Below are positions 1 to 10,485 of a stretch of DNA of 27,188 nucleotides, piece by piece (the first letter of the stretch is position 1; each line of letters starts with the position of its first letter). Source of the stretch: Saccoglossus kowalevskii (Eukaryota > Hemichordata > Enteropneusta > Harrimaniidae); assembly GCF_000003605.2 (NCBI RefSeq), contig NW_003140820.1, forward strand, positions 180,894 through 208,081. The letters run 5' to 3'. A model generated the notes under the pieces. The model did no database searches. It saw only the letters and a list, made by a program, of their open reading frames with translations, and was not told the DNA's origin. Both the position numbers and the translations under genes were made by a program.

Positions 1-590
1 TCACTACCCGCCATGGCCTTTGTTTGTCCTGTTGCTACGTTAAATTATAGACATAGGATAATAGTAGACCAGTAAGCACATTAATCGGGTCAGGCTGTCG
101 TTTAGAGTAACTCCCGTGAACTCGTTATCTTGATGTGAGAAATGTTTTCCTTGTTGCTGCCGTAAATGAGGAATGCTCATTTTATATGATTTCCGTACCA
201 ATTACCAAGTTTGCCAAAATACACATACAATGCCGTTTAGTATTTCCCTTGTACAGTACAATACCGAGCAGGTATCTTGCTGTTCCCATTGTCCAGAACA
301 CAGAAACCACATAAATGGCGCTATGTACACATGACTCACTGATTCCGACGAATTCAGTAAGCAGTTCGGTTGCTACGGAGATGTTTTAAAAAGCACTTCA
401 AATATCCACATCTAGGTGCCGTTCGGTACGACCTATCACACTTTTATGAATGAAGTGTGTTTAATTTTGTATGTGAATTAATTATTGCACAAATTGTCAC
501 AAACAACACTAGATGTTTTGCTTATTAGCTTATTAGCTGAAATCGGGACATTTTTTGTCAAGCATGTTAAAGTGCATTTAATGTAGAAAT
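1..590. other. Non-coding sequence, no gene seen
   Basis: AT-rich sequence with no long reading frame, no convincing splice-site pair and no recognisable repeat. It is treated as intergenic. Homology to repeat A begins at about 591, where the text becomes alignable with 4240 onward. Confidence 0.6.
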
Positions 591-1340
591 GTAAAGGATC
601 ATTATCTATATTGACAACGAACATATATATTTCGCCTGTTTTTGACTGAAAAATCACTGCTGAAACTGCAGCCCGGGGACAGTGTATTTGTTTATAATAG
701 ATGTGTTTACAATAGAGCTATGCGTTCGAAAAAAATATCAGCACTACATCTCGAAATACCACACATTATTATACATCTGTCACCGTAATGCCATAAGTTA
801 CACCGTGCCGTAATTTTGCGGTATTTTACGGGGTCTTTTCATCCTATCATATTCGAAAATACAGATTCCAAATATGGAATGATTACGCGCGTAAGCGTCC
901 TCTAATAATAAAAACAAATATGGCTGCCACCGGGGTTTCTGCTAATTCTGTTTTAAACATGATGGATTTCAGCATTCCCATGATGTATCCTTGGAAAGAA
1001 AAGATGTATAATAATAAGGTTATTACGAGGATACACTTTCAGGTAATAATCTCATATTATCTACGGTATTTGCCGCAAATAAACTAATTACTAAATGAAC
1101 ACGTGACTAATTTGCATGGTTATTTCATAGCTCGTGGTTCTTTTAATTGTGCAAGATTGTTACTTTGGATTTTCAAAGTGGCAGTCCGAGTTATGCAACA
1201 TATGCCAAGAAAGGATTTTTTTTTATTTGTATATCAGTTGTTATAATAGCAACGTTATCCCATGGCTATGATTGATTACATGACAGTACATGTGTAATAA
1301 TAAGCCCTATGCGAAATAATTCTATGATTGTACATTTGGT
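591..1340 (+). repeat. Dispersed repeat A, copy 1
   Basis: This block aligns along most of its length with 4240-4997 and in part with 5275-5700. Shared landmarks are the CATTATCTATATTGACAACG opening, a CTGAAACTGCAGCCCGGG segment, the TTATACATCTGTCAC segment and a short coding-like tract reading MMYPWKxKMYN. Copy 1 is interrupted at about 1016-1060 by a shortened form of the MITE found at 5542-5671. Downstream, all three frames are broken. The coding-like tract suggests decay of a transposon-encoded or duplicated host gene, but I do not recognise the protein. Ends are approximate. Confidence 0.8.
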
Positions 1341-1740
1341 TTGACGATCTGATTAAAAATGGCCGAATGGTGGTTATTTTTGTGCTAAAAAATCATCAAA
1401 ATCATTTCTGGCATTCCGGAATTGGTTTTCGGTCGTGTATGGATGGATTTCATTCTAACTTGGTACATACATCAGACGTTATGGGTTCCTGATGAACGTC
1501 ATTTTGTTTTTCAGATCGGATTCAAAATGACCGACTAGCAGCCATTTTGTTTTAATGAATGCGATTCTAGTGCTATATCTCTGACATGCTTTGACTGATG
1601 TTAAAATTTTATATTTATTCATTATACAGCGTGTCATAGACAAACATATAGATGTATTGGTTTGACGATAAAATTCATAATGGCCGACCGATGGCTATTT
1701 TGTTTCAATTAATGCTGTTATAGAGCAATATTTCTCGATA
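1341..1740. repeat. Diverged minisatellite, about three units of 150-170 bp
   Basis: Three loosely similar units begin near 1341, 1511 and 1661. Each has a TTTGACGAT or CAGATCGG opening followed by AAAATGGCCGACYG-like sequence and a GGCYATTTTGTTT tract. The ATGGCC and GGCCAT words make each unit partly self-complementary. Units 2 and 3 also share a following AATGCxxTTxTAG-type stretch. The repeat is old and imperfect, and its family was not identified. Confidence 0.55.
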
Positions 1741-1802
1741 TGAACAAGAACTTGTACATGTACTACTGTAACATATGTTATTTTCACTGAAGGAATGATA
1801 GA

Positions 1803-1848
1803 GTGAAAATAAAATGCAGCGGGTATACCCTTTTTCTTATATTTTCAC
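1803..1848. repeat. Interrupted palindrome
   Basis: The 9-bp arms GTGAAAATA (1803-1811) and TATTTTCAC (1840-1848) share one centre with the perfect 10-bp palindrome GGGTATACCC (1821-1830). The sequence between arms and core is not self-complementary. It may be a remnant of a small inverted-repeat element or a dyad binding site. Confidence 0.5.
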
Positions 1849-2340
1849 ATTCAACTTGTCAAAAATCAGTGAAAATACACACAAAACACCCAAAAAGTCA
1901 TTTCAGCAAAAATTTATTCCAGCTAAAATGAAGTATTCTACAGTATATTACTATAAACAAAAGTATATAACTTAGATTTGATAACTATCGGGGACTTTGT
2001 TATTCATGGCTTGTTCACTAATAGTACACAAAAGGCTTTACATGACGTGGCGTTTCGTCCATGTTATATTTCAACCGTGCGCATGTGTTCAATGTAGACG
2101 ATATTGCGCGTGATGATATGTGATGCCTACTGCAAGGTGCCAACGACACTTTTATGTCACACAATAATTTTAGATCGAAATTCCGTAATAATATACCATG
2201 CTTCCGTTTAATCCGTTTGTGGCTATAAACTCCATTTCACAAAATTAATGTTGATTTTAAAGATACTCCAGACTCCAAACTGGGAATTGAGTATTTTATA
2301 CACTAATATATCTAGCGGCCTCAATAACATAGTATAATGT
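1849..2340. other. Non-coding sequence upstream of the SAM-gene remnant
   Basis: No gene is seen. The last 100 bases hold loose TATA-like words (TTTTATAC near 2292, AATATATC near 2305) that could belong to the promoter of the exon at 2368, but nothing is decisive. Confidence 0.4.
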
Positions 2341-2367
2341 ATGTTTGTTCGCTCAGCTCCAACAACT

Positions 2368-2435
2368 ATGGCTAGTAACTCCGCCGAGTCATCGTGTTCA
2401 GACACATATACTATAGAGACTGGCACTGACAATGG
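2368..2435 (+). pseudogene. Putative initial coding exon of decayed SAM-domain gene
   Basis: ATG at 2368 sits in a good context (A at -3, G at +4) and opens 22 codons plus two bases, beginning MASNSAESSC and ending in an acidic, Thr-rich stretch. The exon stops at a consensus donor, GG|GTAAGT (2436-2441). An earlier in-frame ATG at 2341 has a poor context and follows an in-frame TAA. The donor is phase 2 and leaves GG. The next AG in a pyrimidine-rich context, at 3622-3623, supplies A to complete a Gly codon and continues directly into a SAM-domain frame. That phase match is the main support for a real exon. The exon itself has no break; it is called pseudogene because of the stop in the following exon. 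Confidence 0.5.
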
Positions 2436-2479
2436 GTAAGTTATGTGTGCGAGAATCAGGATGTGCGCATAAGACACTG

Positions 2480-3610
2480 ATTTTTTGTTCCTTGTTGTTT
2501 GGTTTATTAACTTCGGCTTTCGACTACGAATTGTAGTAGTGGATAACCTTTAGTCCTTGGGCCATTATTGGGAGACTTGTTCTTGCGGAATTGATATTAT
2601 GACAACATGATAGAGAAATACTTTTAGATGGCTTTAGTGTTAGTTATCCGTCTAAAAATATATATTGTTGAAAATGATACTTTGTCCGAAATGTTTAATT
2701 ATATTGAGTAACTACCAAGAAGTGCAATTACCTGCAACCATTGTATATATATTGACTATTAGTACGACACAAAAACAAAGTAGTGTAGCCGTAAATATTC
2801 CCATTTTCAATGCACATCCAAGACTTGTCGGATATTCTAAACTAATTTTACAAAGTCTGACATGGTTTCGGATAGCCAGTAGTCTGCATCTATACTCGAT
2901 TTGAAATTATGACACCATTACAGGAAATTGACTACTGAAGAATTTACGCTTCCCACTAAAACCAAATAGTAACAATAATATTAAATAATTTATTTATACA
3001 TACTCGCATCTACCATACCTGCAGACTACACCTAAGCCAGTTTGAACTTTATTACTAATATATTACTAATATAGAATAACGTACAAAATATAGAGTAAGT
3101 AACTAACATATGGTTTTGAAATTCGTTTGTATAAGGAGATTAAAACAAACTTTTGATGTTGATATGCATACACATGGCTGGATTGTATAAATATTTCTTC
3201 TTATAACAAATCACATCCATTATATTGCCTTAAGTTTCTAATTTAGTTTTTTAAAAAGAAATACCAAATTGAATCTTTAAGAGTTTATTCATTCAGCGAA
3301 TCAGACATTAACATAGCACTTTGAACCAGATCAGTTGCTGTGTCAAGAGCAACTGCTGTAAATTTCATAAGAATACGTCTATTTTTTCACTAGTTAAAAA
3401 TACAAAAAAATCACATGCCTGACAATTCATTGAAAACCAGATCCACGTTTGTCCCAAAATTTAATTGATTGGTATTATCTTGAACATTTCATCAATAGCT
3501 TGTTGAGCTATAAATAAACATTAATCCCGAAATATCTGTTTCCCTGACAAGCGGCACATATCATTAACTTCTCCTGAATTATCACAAAAATATATTCATA
3601 ACTTTTAGTT
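2480..3610. other. Putative intron of SAM-domain gene remnant
   Basis: AT-rich, with no stable reading frame and no recognised repeat. It lies between the donor at 2436 and the acceptor at 3623. The 79-codon frame at 2665-2904 has no domain signature and looks fortuitous. Confidence 0.4.
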
Positions 3611-3623
3611 ATCTTGCTTACAG

Positions 3624-3831
3624 ACAGACGAACAAACAAACGTCGAAAGTAGATTGGAAGGCATTTTTCGAACAATTGGATATTCCAGAAACCAGGTCAA
3701 AAGAGTATGCGTCGAAATTCACAACAGAAGGCATGACTATTTCTACACTGAATGATACCGAATGTGAAGACCTGCACAACTTTTGAGTTGATAATACTAT
3801 TGACCAAAATAAAATCAAGCGTTTTGCTAAG
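3624..3831 (+). pseudogene. SAM-domain exon with a single in-frame TGA
   Basis: The exon is bounded by an acceptor (TCTTGCTTACAG, ends 3623) and a strong donor (AAG|GTGGGT, 3832). It starts after a phase-2 intron and ends in phase 0. The frame gives about 68 residues with SAM features: WKAFFEQLDIPE for helix 1, YASKF then GMTISTLNDTECEDLHNF for the middle helices, and NKIKRFAK for the C-terminal helix. SAM domains are small helical bundles for protein-protein, lipid or RNA contacts. The frame is broken only by TGA at 3784-3786. It lies at the 'LG[VI]' position, where SAM proteins usually have glycine, so one G-to-T change from GGA would explain it. This suggests recent inactivation, an assembly or sequencing error, or recoding. 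Length is normal for a SAM domain. Confidence 0.65.
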
Positions 3832-4239
3832 GTGGGTAACCCGTTTGATACTGACATAGGAGTGATCTATGTGGCCTAACCACCGCATACACCAGGGCGA
3901 GACTTTTTGTTTTATTTTTTACAACCTTCCCAGAAAATATCGCCGAGAGAGAACCGTAATCTCTTCATCCAAAATGTTTCTGTGTGTGAACGCAAGCACA
4001 GTAATTGGTCATTGATTGATTGGTCAATCCGACGTCCCAAATTAAGACGCACGCTCATTCGTTTCAGTGTTTGGCGTTGTGTTAGGGACGAAAATGTCAA
4101 CCGGCTGATGCAGAAAAAACGATCAAAGGTCGCGTTGTAGGTGTTATTTTTTGACTCGGGGTCTAACAATGACATCGATACACAGAGCGAAAACCTGAAA
4201 TAACATCCTATTTTTGTAACTTAATTAATGCTTGTAAAT
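3832..4239. other. Intron or spacer with overlapping unassigned open frames
   Basis: Both strands are open for about 80 codons over 3907-4175, but neither translation shows a known motif, and no splice-site pair links them to the neighbouring exons. Two ATTGG boxes (inverted CCAAT) lie near 4003-4026. Nothing else is supported. Confidence 0.4.
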
Positions 4240-4997
4240 TTGTAGAAATGTAAGTGATCATTATCTATATTGACAACGAAAATAAATATTTCGCCTCCTG
4301 TTTTTGACCAAAAAATCACAGCTGAAACTGCAGCCCGGGACTGTTTATAATAGATTTGTTATTTATTTATAATAGATAATATATTTGTTCACAATATAGC
4401 TTCGCGTTCGAAAAAAAATATCAAAAATATCAGCACTGCATCTCGAAATACCACACATTATTATACATCTGTCACAGTAACGCCATATGTTACAGCGTGC
4501 CGTAATTTTGCGGTATTTTACTGGGTATTTTCATCCTACCATATTAGTAAATGCGAACTCCAAATATGGAATGACTACGCGCGCAAGCGTCCTCTAATAA
4601 TAAAAACAAATATGGCTGCCACCAGGGTTTTACCGGACTCCACACAAAGTATTTCGCTAATTCTGTTCTAAACTTTTTGGATTTTGCTATCCCATGATGT
4701 ATCCTTGGAAAGGAAAGATGTATAATAGTAAGGTGCACTCTAATGGACACGTGGCTAATTTGCATTGTTATGTCATAGCTCGTGGTCCTTTTAATTGTGC
4801 AAGCTTGTTACTTTGGACTTTCAAAGTGGCAGTCCGCGTTATGCAACAAATGCCGAGAAATGGATTTTTTTTATTTGCATATCAGTTGTTGACAATACCA
4901 ACGTTATTCCATGCATGGCTATGACTGATTACATGACAGTACTAGTGTAATAGTAAGCCCTATGTGATATAATTCAAGGATTTTACATTTGTTTTAC
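4240..4997 (+). repeat. Dispersed repeat A, copy 2 (most complete)
   Basis: Homologous to 591-1340 and 5275-5700. This copy lacks the MITE-like insertion carried by the other two. It keeps the longest coding-like tract: 4694-4924 is open for 76 codons starting MMYPWKGKMYNSK and containing a hydrophobic helix-like segment (LLLWTFKVAVRVM, then FFLFAYQLL). The same residues are readable in copy 1, with frame breaks. The protein is not recognised. It could be part of a mobile-element protein or a multicopy host gene fragment. Homology with copy 1 runs to about 4997. Confidence 0.8.
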
Positions 4998-5028
4998 AAT
5001 TGTTTTCTATATATCAGGGATACTACAG

Positions 5029-5256
5029 GTTAGCTGTGATAACAACATAAAAAGCAGCGATGTCCATAAAATCGTAAGCGAATACAAGGATTGTTTGAAT
5101 GAACAAAATCAAGAACTGTTAAAACATGTTATTACTATAAGCGAAAATGAGGGCTCGGTAACTATATTTCAATTTAGTCTTGAAGCTTTACTTCAAGGAT
5201 GTAGTAAAATTGTTATGCCACATGGTAATCGAAATATTCTTGTTTATACTTTATAG
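5029..5256 (+). pseudogene. Exon-like block following the SAM exon
   Basis: Two AGs (5017 and 5028) follow a pyrimidine-rich stretch. Starting at 5029 the frame is phase 0, matching the phase-0 donor of the SAM exon, and runs 75 codons to a TAG at 5254. The translation looks like real protein: a charged helical start (SSDVHKIVSEYKDCLNEQNQ), then ENEGSVTIFQFSLEALLQGC. This resembles in style the short beta-hairpin segments that follow adaptor domains in expanded invertebrate immune families, but I cannot name the domain. An internal phase-0 GTAACT (5158) could be an earlier donor. The block lies between copies 2 and 3 of repeat A. Confidence 0.4.
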
Positions 5257-5274
5257 GATCTATAAGTATATCTA

Positions 5275-5700
5275 ATTATTATACATCTGTCACCGTAACG
5301 CCATAAGTTACAGCGTGCCGTGATTTTGCGGTATTTTACGGGGTATTTTCATCCTATCATATAAGGAAATGCGAATTCCGAACATAGAATGATTACGCGT
5401 CCTCTGACAGTAAAAGCAAACATGGCTGCCACCAGGGTTTGATCGGACTCCACACAAGAAGTTTCGCTGATTCTGCTCTAAACTTTTTGGATTTCGGCAA
5501 TCCCATGATGTATCCTTGAAAGGAAAAGATGTATAATAATAAGGTTATTACGAGGATACCTAAAAGTATGCACTCTGACAGTATGTCGTCGCATCGACCT
5601 CTGCTGCGCGTCGGTCGATACTGCCACAGTGCTGTCTTCGTGCTTACTTTGAGGTATCCTCTTAATAACCTCATATTATTCTATGAAAATTTCCGAGCTC
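5275..5700 (+). repeat. Dispersed repeat A, copy 3 (truncated, carries MITE)
   Basis: Homology to the other copies starts inside the element, at the TTATACATCTGTCACCG segment, so about the first 170 bp are missing. The MMYPW-coding segment is present but broken (a TGA appears early). The copy is then interrupted by the inverted-repeat element at 5542-5671. A short flank after the MITE (CATATTATTC) matches the flank after the shortened MITE in copy 1. Confidence 0.75.
5542..5671. mobile_element. MITE with 27-bp terminal inverted repeats
   Basis: The left end AGGTTATTACGAGGATACC (continuing to about 5568) is the inverse complement of the right end with two mismatches, giving a 130-bp element. 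The centre contains a second partial dyad (ATCGACC / GGTCGAT). No protein is encoded. The boundaries of the target duplication are unclear because the flanks are AT-rich and also partly inverted. The insertion is inside repeat A copy 3. A shortened relative with both ends still visible occurs at about 1016-1060 in copy 1. Confidence 0.75.
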
Positions 5701-6230
5701 TATCATAAGTGGAACATACTTAAAACAGTGGTCAAAATTAAAAACCTGCATTGTTGTGATGACTAAATTTGCATATTTGCATATATTTTGAATAATTAAT
5801 AAATCACACAGTCAAGTATAAAATAGTTTTAGAACTCATACTTGACGTCAAAAAATTGGTAACAGATAGTTTCGTGACCATTTAAAAAAATGCATTTAAA
5901 TTTTCGCATTCCATTTATTAGTATAAACTTTCATAAAAATATATAGTTTGATTTGGTTTAAAATAAAAAAAATAATACGTGTGAATTTTACTTATTTTAC
6001 TAAAAACATCTACTACATCCTTGAAGACATATTAGAATTAGCGATGACTTGAATTGATTAGGTAGTACAAAGAATTCGATATATCTTACCAAGTTCAATT
6101 GGAATACAACAATAAAACATGTGTCTCATAATTAATTTCACTGCACTGTTCTCGTAATTCGTTTTGCAAATATATTATTATTAGAGTAATGTTAATTATA
6201 AGAAGTCCTTTGAATTTCTATTCTATACAG
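5701..6230. other. Non-coding spacer or intron
   Basis: Very AT-rich. It contains two octamer words (ATTTGCAT, near 5768 and 5777) and ends in a good pyrimidine tract and acceptor (TTTCTATTCTATACAG, ends 6230). No gene is seen. Confidence 0.4.
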
Positions 6231-6548
6231 AAGATGTCTAATGCAGAGATTCGCGTTGTCGGTGACAATATGCATATGATATTCACAGCTGGGATTGCCG
6301 AACACTTTTTTTCAGTGTCAATGGAAGGGACGACCCCCAAACATGAATACAAGCGCAAACGTAATGACGATGTCTCTACATTCAGTCAAATCACATCTGC
6401 CGTTTATCACTGTGCCGAAACAACTGGTAAGGTCATACACTGCGGTGTCGAGATATATCGGCTATATAAATCCTTACGTGAGATCAAGCAGGACTTATCA
6501 AATCAACCTAGTTGTAGGAAAAACGTTCACTCCAAATCGCCACCTTGA
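6231..6548 (+). pseudogene. Exon-like block of the decayed SAM-domain gene
   Basis: An AG preceded by TTTCTATTCTATAC opens a phase-0 frame (AAG ATG TCT) that stays open to TGA at 6546-6548. The N-terminal part alternates like beta strands (EIRVVGDNMHMIFTAGIAEH). It is followed by a basic patch (YKRKRND) and a helical tail with two Cys-containing segments. A second frame becomes protein-like after about 6490 (TFTPNRHLENHHEEIFDSVW), which suggests a frameshift near there or an overlapping exon. A strong GTAAGG donor lies at 6427 (phase 1). The stretch RNDDVSTFSQIT...LYKSL is echoed at 8052-8144. Function unknown. Confidence 0.45.
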
Positions 6549-6639
6549 AAATCACCATGAGGAGATATTTGACTCAGTATGGCAAGCCACAGGGGTCTTA
6601 AGTCCAAAGTTAATATACTATGTAGCAGATGCACTACTA

Positions 6640-7330
6640 TTGTATGTTCAAACAATATTATATTATGTGCAGCTTTATATTATTATCATTATGCACCGTT
6701 ATATCGTGTACTTTCGCTATGTTTTTGAGATTGAACACTATTATATTATGAACTTTCTTTATGCCATGATTACACTATTGTATATTGTATATGTATATTC
6801 ACCATTTTATTGTGATAAAACACTATAGTATGTACATCTGTGGTATTATTATTACACTATTATCATCAAGAGCATTCGTTATGTTATGTAACACCATTAT
6901 ATTATTACATTCGATACAACATTATCATTAAACACTATTATATTATACATTATCTTATTTTAATTCTAGAATATTATTACAATCGCCATTTTATTACTTT
7001 CAAATTATATTATTTTATATAAATTCGCTATTTTGTTATTTTCTAATTATATTATATCATATTATATACATTCATCATTTTATTGTTATAAAACACTGCA
7101 TATTATGACCATTCAATATTTTCTGAATATAAGATATTTACAGTATTATGTAAATACAATACTATTAGGCATATTGTTTAGTTGGTCATTAATGTACACT
7201 ATTATGAAACGTGTGATATTTACATTATTATTATTAAACACTGTTATATTATGCACAAACTGCATTATCTGTGGTTCGTTCGTCAGTACACTCACTGCAT
7301 GCAATAGTACATGGTACATATTATAATATA
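6640..7330. repeat. AT-rich degenerate satellite-like array
   Basis: The word ACACTATTATATTAT recurs in diverged form at about 6736, 6771, 6856, 6891, 6931, 7197 and 7239. A longer unit, CATTTTATTGTxATAAAACACT, appears near 6800 and 7075. Open frames here (such as 6840-7022 and 7033-7326) are Tyr/Ile/Leu-rich consequences of base composition, not genes. The array probably arose by expansion of a short AT-rich unit inside an intron or spacer. Confidence 0.6.
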
Positions 7331-7462
7331 TTGAGGGCGTAATTTATATTTACGTGTGCATTGAGTAGTATATTATGGGCAAATTGTAGTTTATTATGGA
7401 CAACGACCCGTTTCTCGTAAAGGGTGCACTTTCTTTTCCATTGGACTGTCATTTTGTTGGAG

Positions 7463-7898
7463 TGTGCTCGCTGGTTTGCATAATGGAAACAGTCCAACAA
7501 CATTGTTCCAACGTTTTGTCAGCGAGAAAGTTGAGGCCGACACTATTCTGTACATGACATATGGTGAATTAATCATCCTTGGAGTATCTAGAATCGGGAG
7601 TTTGTATCCACAAGGCTGGGCTGTAATATGCACAGCAGTATCCAAGAGATGGTGGAGAAGTTGACCTCCGACGAAGAATTACCAGACGAAACTGTAGGAT
7701 GTTAGATTCACACAGTTGAATGTGAATGGGGTGGTGAGATGCTGCATTTTTCTGGGCGGTATACGAAATTTAAAGGTAATTGATTGTCCATGGCTTGTTG
7801 CAGACTTAAAAGCCAACATATGCCAGCAAAGTAACATATACCTTCGACCAATTCAAAAGAATCTCTTAACTATAAAACCGTCGTTTCTGACTTTATGA
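7463..7898 (+). pseudogene. Second SAM-like block with a stop and frameshifts
   Basis: After a pyrimidine-rich stretch and AG (7462), the frame gives LFQRFVSEKVEADTILYMT then GELIILGVSRIG, matching the F...I..D.LL.LT..DL..LGV...G pattern of SAM domains. Just after the Gly the protein-like frame shifts by one, near 7615-7640, to MHSSIQEMVEKLTSDEELPD. It then meets TAG at 7703-7705, continues as CEWGGEMLHFSGRYTKFK, and shifts again at about 7770 to VIDCPWLVADLKANICQQSN, ending at 7898. Each piece looks like protein, and no plausible splice pairs join them (a 28-nt gap is too short for an intron). A decayed gene is the simplest reading. Confidence 0.5.
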
Positions 7899-8051
7899 AA
7901 ATTTCATTTTATTTGTTGAAGAAGTGTACAACTGGTTACATATTTGATACGCAGTACATGTAAATACCCTTCAATCAAATCATATACATATCTGTATTTT
8001 TTCCCATGTGATCAAATCTGTATAGTTGTTTGTAATGTTAGGTCTTCTTGT

Positions 8052-8144
8052 ACAAGGAAGAATAACGATGGAACAGCCACCGTTCATCAAATCACGAGGT
8101 GCATCGCCGTGTGTCGCAATGTACAGTTGTATAAAAGTACATGA
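8052..8144 (+). pseudogene. Shortened duplicate of the 6.36-kb exon block
   Basis: The frame reads RKNNDGTATVHQIT, then RNVQLYKST and stop. It resembles KRNDDVSTFSQIT ... IYRLYKSL at 6357-6476, with the middle (about 15 residues) missing. DNA similarity is visible around AATxACGATG and CATCAAATCAC. Since a second SAM-like block also precedes it, this suggests the ancestral gene was tandemly duplicated and the second copy has decayed further. Confidence 0.35.
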
Positions 8145-10480
8145 ATTCTTCCACGTCAACTTGGGATGGTACTAATATGTTGCTATCTGATGAAATATTT
8201 CAATTTAATAGAGTCGAAACATTGTAAAACATAAAACTATTTTCTGAATGAAATAATGCATGAACATCTCGGTGGTCGTCTAGTTAGGTCAATGGTATAT
8301 TTACGATAATATTCATCTACGAGTCCTCCACTATAGGGTATGGATTTCCCTGGTAAATGGTATCAATAAACACTTTATTTATAGTTTGTAAAAGCGGTAT
8401 ACCCTATAACTATTTGCAGATTCTTTGGACCCTTTTCGTATAATGGGACATTCAATTCCCATGCCCATAATAACTCGGGGAATGGTTGATTGTGTTATCA
8501 TGAAATCACTTTAAAGTTGATTTTTTGAGAACCATTAGAGATTACAATTGATTACAATTTCAGAAGATATGTCATCAATACTTGGTGATTTATTCAATTC
8601 AGACAGTAGGTTTTCAAGTTTAACTATCAAAATGTCAGCCTGCATTTCGTCAAGATCAGCATAAAATCATTTAGCTTTGTTGACACTTATTTCCGAAGTC
8701 AGTGGCCATGGCCAGCGGACTGGTTAAATTGTAGATTGTCTCTCAAGACCGCAAGATACAAATTACCAGAATGTTTTTGTTAATACTTATGAAATTCACT
8801 TAGTGAATGATATGAAAACTCTTTCAAATTGACTTGTCATTTGAACGCATTGGTCCTCGTCGACGTCCACTTGAATATCGTGTTATAAAAACAATGTATT
8901 TGTGTACGCCGCATGGGACATGGCACGATAAGACAACGAACAATTAAACATTCGTTCGCGAAAATGATTCAATGTTTTCGAATCTCCCGTTATGCAAATT
9001 AGCAGTTTCCTTTCCAATGGTTTAAAGGTGATTATAACTTGATTTTTTATACTAGTACTTGAATCCATACATACAGTTTAAACCCCCTATATTCCGTTGC
9101 ACTGTGACGTCATTGTTTACATTTTTGCTGATGGAAAATGTCGTTCGCTAATCAACACGGGCTCGCGATCTGTTGCGATAACATTTCCTATAAGTTGATT
9201 TATTAACAAAACACATACTTGTACATGTAATAGCAACAACAGCAATCAACGCCGTTATGTTATCTTGGAGTGCGAACGACCCGTTTTTGACAACCAGTTA
9301 CTGCGCACATGCACGCAGACAGAAAGTATACTAATACGAGGGCCTACATCGGTTGTTAGATAAACAATGTACATAAAAACAACTGTAATACGCAAGTTGT
9401 AAATTTGACTTCGCAAGAGTACTACACAAAATTAAAAAAAAAAAACTTGAAATGTACCCAAGTATGTCTACTTTGTTGTCGGAATATGGGTGTCCCCATA
9501 CTACTTTCAAAACCAAATTGTTATAAACATTGCAATGGCAGCATTTTTTTGTCAAATAATGAAAACCTGTAATGCAACTGTGGGGGTGAAGACCCCGGGG
9601 TGAAGACATGCCTCATAGTTATGCGTAATGATGCGGTGGAACCGACCACATGTCGTGTTTGAAAGGTACATTATATTGTTCTGAATATTTGTTAAAAACA
9701 GGGTGTCACATAATTAACCCACTGATCAAAAATATGTGAATCGACAGCTCTTCATATTCCATTCGTAGGTAGTTGTCAGTTAAACTTTACCGATAGAGGT
9801 CACCACAGTGGCAAACTGGCAAACTGGCAAACAAATGTGTTGTCAATCTAACGAGTACGTCCAAACATGTCATTAACACACCATTCACTGTATGCTCGTT
9901 TGATTGCTCAGCAATGACAAGTTCACGCCCGAACTTCCTTTCCAAACATTACTTTTAGATAACAGAGAACAGCTTTACACCGTTTTTACCTATTATAGTT
10001 ATTTACGTGACCGTGGCCGCGACAATAGTGTTTCCCAAATATGTATATATATATATGTATATGTATATGTATGTCATAGATGCATATGCGATCAGGAACG
10101 CGTTTCAAGCATCAGTGTTACGGGCTAAAAACAGTAATAAATTAAGCATATTCACAGACCCATAAATTATTTGAACCATGACTCTTGAGGTAAACAACGA
10201 GCAACAGAAAAACAAATCACCCCAGTGACTATCTAGAGTGCAAGACCACTGGCACGGCAAAATTGATGGCGCAATGCTACTTGTCGAGGTGTTGAATATT
10301 AAGTAATATGCTACCACAACTGGGGGCGAAGTCCAAACGGCATTGTGAGAGCAAACACGCAGGGTGACGTGAGCTTCTTGTAACGCTACGCTCGGTTATA
10401 TGAACGAGTCCGGAGAGTCGACCGTGCCTCTAATAACAATGAAGTAGATAAAGGGGCATTGTGTTTTTTTTTTAACGTGT
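8145..10480. other. Intergenic region, no gene seen
   Basis: No supported coding exon. Small features: a 10-bp inverted repeat TATAGGGTAT / ATACCCTATA (8332-8341 and 8399-8408); a palindromic TGGCCATGGCCA near 8703; a full CRE, TGACGTCA, at 9105-9112; a repeated GGGGTGAAGAC (about 9582-9606); an 8-bp unit GGCAAACT in three tandem copies (about 9810-9832); and a TA/TG microsatellite at 10041-10074. CpG content rises toward the promoter at 10.5 kb. Confidence 0.5.
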
Positions 10481-10485
10481 CACTG

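Noticed and set aside
6295-7326. Three long + strand open frames rich in Tyr, Ile and Leu
   Set aside because: Most of the span is the AT-rich repeat array. Composition (TAT/ATT/TTA words) explains the open frames, and no motif or splice context supports them.
8566-8651. Acceptor-like ATTACAATTTCAG followed by MSSILGDLFNSDSRFSS
   Set aside because: Protein-like for 30 residues, but with no matching upstream donor, no domain and no downstream exon.
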